Positions 56,254 to 63,722 of a DNA stretch of 64,000 bases are shown piece after piece. The notes beneath the pieces were generated by a model. That model did no database searches. It was not told the origin of the DNA and was given only the letters and a program-made list of their open reading frames with translations. The position numbers and the translations under genes were made by a program. Source of the DNA: Microbacterium sp. H83 (lineage in GTDB: Bacteria; Actinomycetota; Actinomycetes; Actinomycetales; Microbacteriaceae); assembly GCF_001650405.1 (NCBI RefSeq), contig NZ_LWCU01000005.1, positions 1-64,000 of the forward strand, written 5' to 3'. Within the stretch, counting starts at the first letter, position 1, and every line of letters starts with the position of its first letter.

Positions 56254-56715
56254 TCACTCGGTGGCGATCGGCTGCTGCAGCTCGGTGACCCAGGTCGACT
56301 GGTCGTCGGATCCGGACTCCAGGTACACCTCGCGGCAGGCGCCCTGAGCGCGGACGCCTCGCTCTTCGATCGCCTGGTGGATCGCGTGCCAGCTGTCGTC
56401 GATCGTCGCCATCGCGCCGAGGTGCGTGCCGGTGACCGCGGATTCGACGGCGGGCAGCTCGAGGATGTCGACCCCGTCGATGGCCGGCCCGTCGTACGTG
56501 AACCCGACGCGGACGCGCACCCCGTGCTTGTTCATGTCGTACACGGCGATCGGCAGGCCCGGCTCGCCGCCCGATGCGACGATGGCGTCGGCCACCCGGT
56601 CGAACAGCGGGCCGACCACGGCCGACACCTCGGGCTGCGAGCCCACGGTCTCGGTCAGGGCGGCGAGGCGCACGAACGGCAGGGGCTTCTCTGTGATCTT
56701 CAGGTCGGACATCAT
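56254..56715 (-). CDS. GyrI-like / MerR-effector-binding domain protein
   Basis: A 153-aa single-domain protein of the SRPBCC-like GyrI fold: ITEKPLPFVRLAALTETVGSQPEVSAVVGPLFDRV at the start, LPIAVYDMNKHGVRVRVGFTYD in the middle, TGTHLGAMATIDDSWHAIHQAIEERG and REVYLESGSDDQSTWVTELQQPI at the end. Such stand-alone domains bind small molecules or act on gyrase; role unknown. Two successive ATGs (56715, 56712) follow GGAGA; the second has better spacing. Confidence 0.88.
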   Translation of the reverse strand: MMSDLKITEKPLPFVRLAALTETVGSQPEVSAVVGPLFDRVADAIVASGGEPGLPIAVYDMNKHGVRVRVGFTYDGPAIDGVDILELPAVESAVTGTHLGAMATIDDSWHAIHQAIEERGVRAQGACREVYLESGSDDQSTWVTELQQPIATE

Positions 56716-56799
56716 CGTCTCCAGATCGAGGGGCGGATGCCGCTGATCCTACGCGCGGGGTCCGACGCCGTCACCCGTCGCTCTCCTGTCTCGGGCCCG

Positions 56800-56846
56800 T
56801 TCAGTCCTCGGGCCCCTTCAGTCCTCGGGCCCGTTCAGTCCTCGGG
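56800..56846. repeat. 17-bp tandem repeat at the end of the FUSC gene
   Basis: TTCAGTCCTCGGGCCC(C/G) occurs at 56800-56816 and 56817-56833, and a third partial copy (56834-56846) is the last codons and stop of the FUSC-family gene. The stop codon is therefore repeated downstream, giving a short array with potential hairpins. Confidence 0.8.
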
Positions 56847-57974
56847 ATCCGATTCGTCCCGGGCCTCGTCGTCCGGCTCGTGCGCGGGCGCGCTGAGGAT
56901 CAGGATGCGGCGCAGGTGCATGGCCGTCAGCACTCCCGGGCCCATGGAGCGTCGGGCGTCGATCGTGCGGTCGTCGACCTTCTCGAGCAGCAGCCGGATC
57001 GCCCGCGCGGCCTCGCCGCGGACCCGATGCGCATCGGCCGAGTCCGGATCCCCCCGGCTGATGACGTCGGCGACGGCATGGCAGGCGGCCGCGAGAGGCT
57101 CGGGAAGCTCCGGATCGAGTGCGATCGCTCCGGGGCGCTCCCAGATCGTGTCGGCGGTGGCGTCCGAGATGTCGCGGATGAGGTGTGCGATCCGGTCGAG
57201 CCGTCCGAGCTCCTCGTGGATGTGCTGCGTCTCCCCGCGACGTCCGCGGGCGCGCGGATTGGCTCGACGGCTGTCGTCCGCCTCCGACAGGGCGACGCGC
57301 AGGGATGCGGTCGTGTCGGCGAGCTGTGCCGCATCCTCCGCCCACTGCTCGTGCTCCGGCGGCCACGACTCGGTCACCGCATATCCGATCGCGTGGAGGT
57401 GGTCGCCGAGCTGCTCGCGGAACGCCTCCACGCGCGCAGCGGCGACGAGAGTGAGCGGGGCCGGTGCGATCGCGAGATTCACGACGAGGCCGATGATGAC
57501 GCCCACAGCCATCTGGGCGAGATAGCCGACCGAGTACTCGTCGGCGTTCTGTCCGCCGATGATCAGCACGAACAGGGCGGCCATCGGGACGTACTCGCGG
57601 CCGACGCCGAACCAGCCGGTTCCCGACACCAGGACTCCGATGCCGACGACGGCCGGGATGGTCCACCAGTTCGGCCCCACGGTCAGCACGACCACGGAGG
57701 CGAGCGCGATGCCGGTCGCGAGGCCGAGTAGCGTCTGCAGTCCCGACCGGACCGAGCCCATGAGCGTCGGGTACATGCTCACGAGCGCGCCGAGCGGGGC
57801 GTAGTACGGGTACTCGTCGGTGACGCCGGGCATGTGCGGCGCGATCGTCCAGGCGAGGCCCACTGCGAGCGCCGTCTTCGCGACGAGAAGCAGACGGGCG
57901 GGACGCACGGCGTCGACCGCGGATCGCACGATCGCCGGTCGGCGTTCGCTGATCCGGGTGCGGATGTTCGTCAC
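56835..57974 (-). CDS. FUSC family membrane protein
   Basis: A 379-aa protein. About six N-terminal membrane helices (28-175; YPYYAPLGALVSMYPTLMGSVRSGLQTLLGLATGI is the FUSC/aromatic acid exporter (ArAE) signature) and a long helical cytoplasmic domain (190-370). Related to AaeB/YccS-type half-transporters. Substrate unknown. GTG start at 57974 behind GAGAGGA. Single gene. Confidence 0.85.
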   Translation of the reverse strand: MTNIRTRISERRPAIVRSAVDAVRPARLLLVAKTALAVGLAWTIAPHMPGVTDEYPYYAPLGALVSMYPTLMGSVRSGLQTLLGLATGIALASVVVLTVGPNWWTIPAVVGIGVLVSGTGWFGVGREYVPMAALFVLIIGGQNADEYSVGYLAQMAVGVIIGLVVNLAIAPAPLTLVAAARVEAFREQLGDHLHAIGYAVTESWPPEHEQWAEDAAQLADTTASLRVALSEADDSRRANPRARGRRGETQHIHEELGRLDRIAHLIRDISDATADTIWERPGAIALDPELPEPLAAACHAVADVISRGDPDSADAHRVRGEAARAIRLLLEKVDDRTIDARRSMGPGVLTAMHLRRILILSAPAHEPDDEARDESDPED

Positions 57975-58141
57975 GGCATCCTCTCTGTCGGTCGTCTCCC
58001 CGAGCGCGAGAGTAGCCCGCTCGCCTCCGTGGCGCACACAGGGTTGCGCTTCGGGCCCCGGCCGTGATGCGCGGGGCGCCGCGCGGCCTTCGCGGGCCGT
58101 GGTCGGCGGCCGGGCCTCGGGGCGCGGTGCGCGCGCAGAAC

Positions 58142-58208
58142 GGGGGCCGACACACCGGACGAAGGACCGATGCGGTGACGCGGTCCGACGAGTGGTGTGC
58201 CGGCCCCC
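58142..58208 (-). terminator. Terminator-like stem after the ABC-2 operon
   Basis: GGGGGCCGACACACC (58142-58156) pairs with GGTGTGCCGGCCCCC (58194-58208), one mismatch, with an inner GGACC/GGTCC stem, 24 bp after the permease stop on the minus strand. The rest of the 257-bp gap up to the FUSC gene is GC-rich without other features. Confidence 0.6.
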
Positions 58209-58231
58209 GGAGCAGGCGCCGACGGAGCGGC

Positions 58232-58918
58232 CTACGGAGTGACCCTGCGGAAGGCGAGGAACGAGACGGCGCTCAGCACGGCCGCGACCACGAGTCCCCA
58301 GAGTGCGAGTCCGAGGGCGCCGAGGTCGCCGACGCTCCGCCAGACCTGGAGCCACAGCTCGAGTCGGGTCGCCAGGAACACGAGGCCGAGCAGCACCAGC
58401 GTCAGGCCGACTCCGACGATGGTGAGGACGGTCGGGCCCCAGCTCTTGTAGATCGTGGCTCCCGTGAAGCCGATCAGGAAGAGCAGCAGCGCGAGCGTGA
58501 AGTACACGGTGAAGGCGCCGAGGGGTCCGGCCTCCCACAGCCAGGGCAGGTAGAAGACGTAGCCGTTGACGCCGTATCCGTTCGTCAGGGTCTCGATGCC
58601 GCCACCGATCAGGAAGATGATCCCGAGGAAGGCACTGCCGAGGACGGCGGTGATGAGAGTCCCGACGAAGAAGTCGCGTCGCGTGATGCTCATCGCCTGC
58701 GAGAACGGGAACGTGTAGGTCATCGCGCCCATGCCGATCGCGAAGAAGTACCAGAGCGGGGCCTGTCCGCCGCCGCCGTACTTCGGGGTGTCGACGGGGA
58801 TCATCGCGTAGATCAGCACCGAGATGACCACGGCGGATCCGAGGATGATCAGCGGCACCCAGACGAAGGTCTGGCGGTTGATGAGCTGCAGGCGGATGAC
58901 GTTCAGTGTGCGTCGCAT
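58232..58918 (-). CDS. ABC-2 type permease
   Basis: A 228-aa protein with six membrane helices and no large domain (NRQTFVWVPLIILGSAVVISVLIYAM in helix 1; AMSITRRDFFVGTLITAVLGSAFLG in the middle), as in YtrC/YtrD-type partners of GntR-linked export systems. Stop of the ATPase gene and this start share one base. Third gene of the GntR-ATPase-permease operon, probably responding to cell-wall antibiotics or similar stress (inference from the Ytr analogy). Confidence 0.87.
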   Translation of the reverse strand: MRRTLNVIRLQLINRQTFVWVPLIILGSAVVISVLIYAMIPVDTPKYGGGGQAPLWYFFAIGMGAMTYTFPFSQAMSITRRDFFVGTLITAVLGSAFLGIIFLIGGGIETLTNGYGVNGYVFYLPWLWEAGPLGAFTVYFTLALLLFLIGFTGATIYKSWGPTVLTIVGVGLTLVLLGLVFLATRLELWLQVWRSVGDLGALGLALWGLVVAAVLSAVSFLAFRRVTP

Positions 58919-59835
58919 CAGCGCACCTCCTCGTTCGCGAAGGACTCTCTCGTGGGAGACTGCGCCTCGGCCTTCTGCGTGAGGCGCACGATGAGCTGCT
59001 GCAGGGACACGGGGGCCAGGTCGAGACCGGATGCCGTGACCTCGCCGCGCTCGTCGGCGGTCAGCGCCCCGAGCACGGTGACGGAGGCGACGCGGCCGAG
59101 GGCCTCGCGGTGCAGCACCTCGCGTCCAGAGGCCCAGGCATCGACCTTCGCGGCGTCGCCGACCACGGTGACGGCGCGGTCGCGCACGGCATCCGTGTCC
59201 TCGTTCAGGAGGATCCGGCCGTTGTCGATGACGACGACCTTCTCGATGAGGTTCGAGACCTCGTCGATGAGGTGCGACGAGAGGACGATCGTGCGGGGGT
59301 GCTCGGCGTAGTCCTCGAGCAGGCGGTCGTAGAAGATCTGCCGCGCGACGGCATCCAAGCCGAGGTAGGGCTCGTCGAAGAAGGTCAGGTCGGCGCGCGA
59401 GGCGAGTCCGATGATGACTCCGACGGCCGAGAGCTGTCCGCGCGAGAGCTTCTTGATGGTCTGCTTCATCGGCAGCTGGAACTCCTCGATGAGCTCCTCT
59501 GCGAAGGCCTGGTCCCAGTTCTCGAAGAACAGGCTCGCCGCCTTGAACGCGTGGCGCGGGTAGGCGTCGTCCGGGTACTTCTGACTCTCGCGCACGAAGC
59601 AGACGCGATTGAGGACCCGCGTGTTCTCGTAGGGGTGCTCGCCGAAGACCCGCACGGTGCCGGAGCTCTCGAAGTTCTGCGCCGTGAGGATCGACATGAG
59701 CGTGGTCTTGCCGGCGCCGTTGCGGCCGAGCAGGCCGTAGATCGAGCCGGCCTCGAGGCTGAGCGACACGTTGTCGAGCGCGCGCTTGTCCTTGAAGCGC
59801 TTGGTGAGGTTCTGCACCTCGATGACGGCGGTCAT
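58918..59835 (-). CDS. ABC transporter ATP-binding protein (YtrB type)
   Basis: A 305-aa ATPase with Walker A GRNGAGKTT (35-43), a variant signature LSRGQLSAVG, Walker B ADLTFFDEPYLGLD and H-loop LSSHLIDE. The last 80 residues form the small extra domain seen in ABC-2 ATPases. Starts 4 bp inside the end of the GntR gene. All catalytic residues are present. Confidence 0.92.
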   Translation of the reverse strand: MTAVIEVQNLTKRFKDKRALDNVSLSLEAGSIYGLLGRNGAGKTTLMSILTAQNFESSGTVRVFGEHPYENTRVLNRVCFVRESQKYPDDAYPRHAFKAASLFFENWDQAFAEELIEEFQLPMKQTIKKLSRGQLSAVGVIIGLASRADLTFFDEPYLGLDAVARQIFYDRLLEDYAEHPRTIVLSSHLIDEVSNLIEKVVVIDNGRILLNEDTDAVRDRAVTVVGDAAKVDAWASGREVLHREALGRVASVTVLGALTADERGEVTASGLDLAPVSLQQLIVRLTQKAEAQSPTRESFANEEVR

Positions 59836-60227
59836 GCGGGGTTCTTCCCTTCTGTCTGTGCTGCGTCTGCGTGTGCCGCCCGCTCGGTGAGCAGGGCCGC
59901 GAGGTCTGCGGCGGAGAGGCCCAGCGTGCGGGCCTCGGCGAGGAGCGGATCGATGTATCGGTCGGCGAACGCCGAGCGGCGCTCTCCGAGGACGAGGTCC
60001 CGCGCGCCCGCGGCGACGAACATGCCGATGCCGCGGCGCTTGTACAGCACTCCCTTGTCGGTGAGCATGGCGACTCCCTTCGCTGCCGTCGCGGGGTTGA
60101 TCCGGTAGAAGCCGGACAGCTCGTTGGTCGAAGGCGCCTGCGTCTCCTCCTCGAGCGAGCCGTCGATGATCGAGTCCTCGATCTGCTCGGCGATCTGGAG
60201 GAAGAGCGGCTTGCCTTCTTCGATCAC
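59832..60227 (-). CDS. GntR family transcriptional regulator (YtrA type)
   Basis: A 131-aa short GntR protein: winged helix (about 5-70; PLFLQIAEQIEDSIIDGSL...QAPSTNELSGFYRINPATAAKGVAMLTDKGVLYKRRGIGMFVA) and a short helical dimerisation tail, the YtrA subgroup without a large effector domain. First gene of the ABC-2 operon and likely its repressor. The GTG at 60227 with GGAGG five bases upstream is the best start; ATG 60299 lies within the promoter region. Confidence 0.9.
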   Translation of the reverse strand: MIEEGKPLFLQIAEQIEDSIIDGSLEEETQAPSTNELSGFYRINPATAAKGVAMLTDKGVLYKRRGIGMFVAAGARDLVLGERRSAFADRYIDPLLAEARTLGLSAADLAALLTERAAHADAAQTEGKNPA

Positions 60228-60252
60228 GAGTCCTCCGCGGGTTTGTGGGTTA

Positions 60253-60292
60253 GTTACTCGACTAGGTAACCACTGAACCTTGGTCATGTCAA
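60253..60292 (-). promoter_or_regulatory. Promoter and operator of the GntR/ABC-2 operon
   Basis: On the minus strand a consensus -35 box TTGACA lies at 60287-60292; about 17 bp further, TTACCT (60264-60269) is the best -10. The inverted pair GTTAC (60253-60257) and GTAAC (60266-60270), 8 bp apart, overlaps the -10 and is a good GntR operator candidate. Confidence 0.5.
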
Positions 60293-60342
60293 TGGGCATT
60301 CTCCGCCCGGTTCTGTCGGTCGACGCGTGCGCTTCGGGTGCC

Positions 60343-60429
60343 GGGTCGATTCAGCATCCCGGGCGGGATGGGCGGTCGGATTCGCCCGCGCAGAGTCGAT
60401 TCGGATGCTGTTGTGACCCCGCACGGTTC
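60343..60429. repeat. REP-like inverted repeat, divergent copy
   Basis: GGGTCGATTCAGCATCC (60343-60359) faces GGATGCTGTTGTGACCC (60413-60429); outer 5 and inner 8 positions pair, the middle 4 do not. The core CAGCATCC and the spacing of about 85 bp match the other repeats. It separates the GntR operon from the WXG toxin operon. Confidence 0.6.
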
Positions 60430-60496
60430 GGGAGATGCGATATCGACCCCGCGAGGTGCGCGGGCGCGGGTGGGGGAGGCGGCGCGGTGGCTGTCG

Positions 60497-60781
60497 TCAG
60501 CGCCAGAGGGTGGCGACGCGCGCTTCGGCCTCGCGGGTGCGCGCCTGTGCGCGAGCGGCGGCGATCGCTGCGTCGGTCAGAGCGGACTGCATGGCGGCGG
60601 CGCAGGCGGTCCACTTCCGCTGGGCGCGCTCGTATGCCTCGCGCGCACGTCCCGCCCAGAGTCCGTCCAGCCCGGCGATCTCAGCGTCGAGGTCATCGAG
60701 GAGGGCGCGGATGCATCGCGCCGAATCCGCCAGCGCCGCGATGGACTGGGCGAGGGGCTCGTGCTCGACGCGGATGCGCAT
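60497..60781 (-). CDS. WXG100-type protein
   Basis: A 94-aa helical-hairpin protein with a clear WxG turn (Trp42-Ala-Gly44 in LDGLWAGRAREAYERA), the mark of ESX/type VII-linked small proteins. Last gene of the toxin-immunity operon. Its ATG shares a base with the stop of the second immunity gene (TGATG). The beginning of this gene is also present as a remnant at 61272-61316. Confidence 0.82.
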   Translation of the reverse strand: MRIRVEHEPLAQSIAALADSARCIRALLDDLDAEIAGLDGLWAGRAREAYERAQRKWTACAAAMQSALTDAAIAAARAQARTREAEARVATLWR

Positions 60782-61275
60782 CAGGGTTCCTCGGTGTCGG
60801 GCTTCGGCCAGCTCATGTCGAGCTCGCGGAGTGTGTAGGGCTGGGAGACCTTGTCGGTGAGGAAGTAGGTGTAGAAGATGACTGCGGCCTCGTCGGCGGT
60901 GAACACTTCGTTCGGGTGGACGAAGACGCTGTGCCGGCCTTCGTCCCAGTGGATCTCCTCGGTCGGATCGCCGGTGTGGTCGCCGCCGGGTTTGCCGACC
61001 GCGTACTGGTGGGCGGTGCCGTCGGGGTCGACACAACGGACCTCGATCGCCATGGCCCCGGCGGTGCCGGCGCACTGGATGTACTCGTCGTTGAACGGGA
61101 TGCTGTGCAGGAGGTCGGCGCCCTCGGGCGCGCGCCACAGGCTGTATGCCCAGAAGGTGGAAGCGTTCATGCGGTTCAGCGAGAACCTGATCTCCTCGGG
61201 GTATGACCGGAGGTCATCGAGCAGAGCGCCTCGCGTAGAGCCGTTGATTTGATCGATGTGTGTGGGCTTGCTCAC
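60781..61275 (-). CDS. Imm1-like immunity protein, copy B
   Basis: A 164-aa protein nearly identical in its centre (residues about 33-150) to the product of 61316-61807, with different residues at 8-31 and at the C-terminus. Pattern FNDEYIQCAGTAGAMAIEVR, GTAHQYAVGKPGG, EEIHWDEGRHSV and NEVFTADEAAVIFYTYF fits Imm1-like immunity proteins found after WXG toxins. GTG start overlapping the remnant stop. Copy B differs enough at the ends that it may protect against a different toxin tail. Confidence 0.8.
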   Translation of the reverse strand: MSKPTHIDQINGSTRGALLDDLRSYPEEIRFSLNRMNASTFWAYSLWRAPEGADLLHSIPFNDEYIQCAGTAGAMAIEVRCVDPDGTAHQYAVGKPGGDHTGDPTEEIHWDEGRHSVFVHPNEVFTADEAAVIFYTYFLTDKVSQPYTLRELDMSWPKPDTEEP

Positions 61276-61316
61276 TTGGCTGCTTTCGGGCGCATCCGAA
61301 TGAGTCGGATGCGCAT
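61272..61316 (-). pseudogene. Remnant of the WXG gene start between immunity copies
   Basis: A 14-codon reading frame starting MRIR, the same four codons in the same place (overlapping the immunity-gene stop) as the intact WXG gene at 60497-60781. It ends at a stop that overlaps the next immunity gene. It marks the join of a tandem duplication of immunity gene plus WXG start. Confidence 0.75.
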
Positions 61317-61807
61317 CAGTCGTCGCCTGCGGGTTCCGGCCGGCTCATGTCGAGCTCGCGGAGCCCGTAGGGCTGGGAGACCTTGTCGGTGAGGAAGTAG
61401 GTGTAGAAGATGACTGCGGCTTCGTCGGCGGTGAATACTTCGTTCGGGTGGACGAGGACGCTGTGCCGGCCTTCGTCCCAGTGGATCTCCTCGGTCGGAT
61501 CGTCGGTGTGGTCGCCGCCGGGTTTGCCGACCGCGTACTGGTGGGCGGTGCCGTCGGGGTCGACGTAGCGGACCTCGATCGCCATGGCCCCGGCGGTGCC
61601 GGCGCACTGGATGTACTCGTCGTTGAACGGGATGCTGTCCAGGAGGTCGGCGCCCTCGGGCGCGCGCCACAGGCTGTATGCCCAGAAGGTGGAGGCGTTC
61701 ATGCGGTTCAGCGAGACGCGCAACTGCTCCGGATACGGGCGCGCGTAGTCGACAAACGGGCCACGGCTCTGGCCGTTGATCTGCGTGATGTGTGTGGGCT
61801 TGCTCAT
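61316..61807 (-). CDS. Imm1-like immunity protein, copy A
   Basis: A 163-aa protein, the copy directly after the toxin gene (ATGA overlap). Shares the central about 115 residues with copy B almost unchanged (single changes such as Tyr/Cys and Asp/Gly), and differs at residues 8-31 and in the last 12. As the gene coupled to the toxin, it is the likely cognate antidote. Confidence 0.82.
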   Translation of the reverse strand: MSKPTHITQINGQSRGPFVDYARPYPEQLRVSLNRMNASTFWAYSLWRAPEGADLLDSIPFNDEYIQCAGTAGAMAIEVRYVDPDGTAHQYAVGKPGGDHTDDPTEEIHWDEGRHSVLVHPNEVFTADEAAVIFYTYFLTDKVSQPYGLRELDMSRPEPAGDD

Positions 61808-63114
61808 TTCACGGTCTCCAGAATCACCTTCGTAATCTTGATCTTCTCGCCATTAAGGGTGGCGGTGGCCGGTCTTTCCGGGCTGACGAGGCTGTCGAAG
61901 GCTCGCTGCGCGGCCTCGCCGGTCCCAGTTCCACCCTTGACCTCGATGCCGGTGTAGGTGCCGTCCGAGTTCCTGAACAGGCCGTCGTAATAGCGGTGCT
62001 GATCCCAGCCTGCGTCTGGGCGGTAGTGATATCCGTCGATCGTCGCACGCACTTTGTCGCGGATGACATCTGTGTGTGTCCTCTCCGCGAAAGCATCGAG
62101 CCCGATCTTCTCCGTATTGACCCATGGTCGCTGACCATCACCGTTGTACTTGCCTTCGATATCTCGTCCGCCGTGCACGGGATGCGGCAACCGCTGAACG
62201 ACATCGACCGCATCGTCGCCGGTCGCCTCGTTCATCCACCGTCCGGCGGCGTGACCGGCGGCGGCCAGCCCCGCAGCCGCGATGCCCACTCCTGCCCACG
62301 CCACACCGCCACCGGGAGCCGCGCCCACGCCGGTGAGCGCGAGTGCGCCACCGCCGCCGATCATCGTTCCGCCGACGATCACCGACGCGACCCCGCCCAG
62401 CAGTTCGAGCAGGATGTCCGGGTGATTGATGAGCGCGTTGCCCATCGAGGCGATGAAGTTCAGCTGATCGATCGCCGGGTTGAGCACGACCGTCTCGAAG
62501 GCGATCGAGCCGATCGCTCCCGCCGTCGCCCAGTTCTTCGTGCTCTCGGTCCGGTCCGGCGTCTCGACGGGAGCGGCATCGGCCGCATCGTGGATGGCGT
62601 TCGCGGCATCCACCGCATACGTCTCCAGCACGCCCCGCGCGTTGGTCAGTACATCGAGCGCCTGCATGCGCAGGTCCGCCCCGCCATCGACGAACGGCAT
62701 GTCCAGTTCGACGTGCCGCAGGCCGAGCTCGCGCTCCAGCCGACGAACCTCCCGTCGGTGCGCCGCCTGCGACGCGATGGTCGCCGCCTCCGCCTGCTCC
62801 CACAGGTCGATGGCGCGCGCAGCTTCGTCCTGCGCCCAGCGCAGCGCGTCGCCGTACGCCGACAGGGCGGCAGCGCCGTCCATCAGGAGCCCGCCGGTCT
62901 TCTCCCACGACGAGCGCAGGTGCTCCGCCCGCTCGAGGTACTTCTCGTACGGATATCCCTGCCACGCGGAGTCGACCTCGAGTCTGCGCAGCCCGTCGCG
63001 GAGCTCGGTCGACGCCTCCGATCGCGATCGCCACGTCGAGGCCACGGTGTGCGCGGCGGCATACGAGCCCGGTATCAACGCGACCGGGTCCGTCGTCATG
63101 CCCAGCTCGAGCAT
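61804..63114 (-). CDS. WXG/LXG-type polymorphic toxin with PD-(D/E)xK-like nuclease tail
   Basis: A 436-aa secreted-type toxin. The N-terminal 190 residues are a long helical hairpin domain (WQGYPYEKYLERAEHLRSSWEKT near 50-75) as in type VII polymorphic toxins; residues about 235-295 are Gly/Ala-rich and hydrophobic; the C-terminal about 90 residues hold YYDGLFRNSDGTYTGIEVKGG, giving Asp377 and Glu391-Val-Lys393, the D...ExK core of the restriction-endonuclease fold. DNase activity is inferred. Followed by two immunity genes and preceded by a WXG partner (TGATG overlap). Confidence 0.82.
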   Translation of the reverse strand: MLELGMTTDPVALIPGSYAAAHTVASTWRSRSEASTELRDGLRRLEVDSAWQGYPYEKYLERAEHLRSSWEKTGGLLMDGAAALSAYGDALRWAQDEAARAIDLWEQAEAATIASQAAHRREVRRLERELGLRHVELDMPFVDGGADLRMQALDVLTNARGVLETYAVDAANAIHDAADAAPVETPDRTESTKNWATAGAIGSIAFETVVLNPAIDQLNFIASMGNALINHPDILLELLGGVASVIVGGTMIGGGGALALTGVGAAPGGGVAWAGVGIAAAGLAAAGHAAGRWMNEATGDDAVDVVQRLPHPVHGGRDIEGKYNGDGQRPWVNTEKIGLDAFAERTHTDVIRDKVRATIDGYHYRPDAGWDQHRYYDGLFRNSDGTYTGIEVKGGTGTGEAAQRAFDSLVSPERPATATLNGEKIKITKVILETVK

Positions 63115-63404
63115 CAGCCGTCGCTCTCCGACCAGATCATCTGGTCGAGTTCGCTCCTCGACGCGTCGTCGCCGCGATCGAAGACATCAGCGGTCTGTCG
63201 CAGGTTCTCCGCGAACGTGTCGACGTCGTCCAGGCGGCGGCTCAGCGCCAGCGACCAGCTCTCGCCGAATCGTGCCACGGCCTCATCGACCCACTCCGTC
63301 CCGAGGCCCGAGGACTTCGCGACCACCACTGACCCGAAGTCCGCCCGCACCGCGTCGGCCTTTCTCGCCCACTCCCGGAGCTCGTCGGTCTCCACATCTG
63401 CCAT
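63114..63404 (-). CDS. WXG100-like partner protein
   Basis: A 96-aa helical protein (DELREWARKADAVRADFGSVV...TEWVDEAVARFGESWSLALSRRLDDVDTFAENLRQTADVF) with the size and two-helix pattern of WXG100/ESX proteins, though the turn lacks a strict WxG. First gene of the toxin operon; probably co-folds with the toxin N-terminus for secretion. ESX machinery genes (EccB-E, MycP) are not in the window. Confidence 0.8.
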   Translation of the reverse strand: MADVETDELREWARKADAVRADFGSVVVAKSSGLGTEWVDEAVARFGESWSLALSRRLDDVDTFAENLRQTADVFDRGDDASRSELDQMIWSESDG

Positions 63405-63430
63405 GTCGCCCCCCAGTGACGAATGACAAC

Positions 63431-63449
63431 ATTATGTCCTCATATGAGG
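63431..63449 (-). promoter_or_regulatory. Promoter region and palindrome of the toxin operon
   Basis: A CATAAT box (63431-63436, minus strand) lies 27 bp upstream of the first start codon, directly beside a perfect 12-bp palindrome CCTCATATGAGG (63438-63449), a possible operator. The region is AT-rich. The 318-bp gap 63405-63722 holds this site, the hairpin at 63545-63600 and otherwise nothing I can name. Confidence 0.5.
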
Positions 63450-63544
63450 CGTTGCGAGACTCAGTACGGCTATATTCCAATGTTCAGCAGGGCGAGTCGT
63501 CTTGACCGACGACCGGAGGCGGATGCCGTTCCGGCAGCGCGGCA

Positions 63545-63600
63545 GGATGGATGGAAAACGTCGCGCAGCGCGCCTCCGCAGGGGCGTTTTCCATCCATCC
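63545..63600 (-). terminator. Hairpin downstream of the ABC-2 permease gene
   Basis: GGATGGATGGAAAACG (63545-63560) pairs perfectly with CGTTTTCCATCCATCC (63585-63600) around a 24-nt loop. It lies about 120 bp past the stop of the permease gene on the minus strand. Confidence 0.65.
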
Positions 63601-63722
63601 CGGCGCCGAACGGGCGCGTGGGGCCGCAAGACCGTCGAGGGCCGGTCCGCGGGCGAATTCGACCCCCGCAGCACGGACAAACCCGGCGCGCGACCCCGGA
63701 ACCCGCCGCCGCCGGCGCGGAG

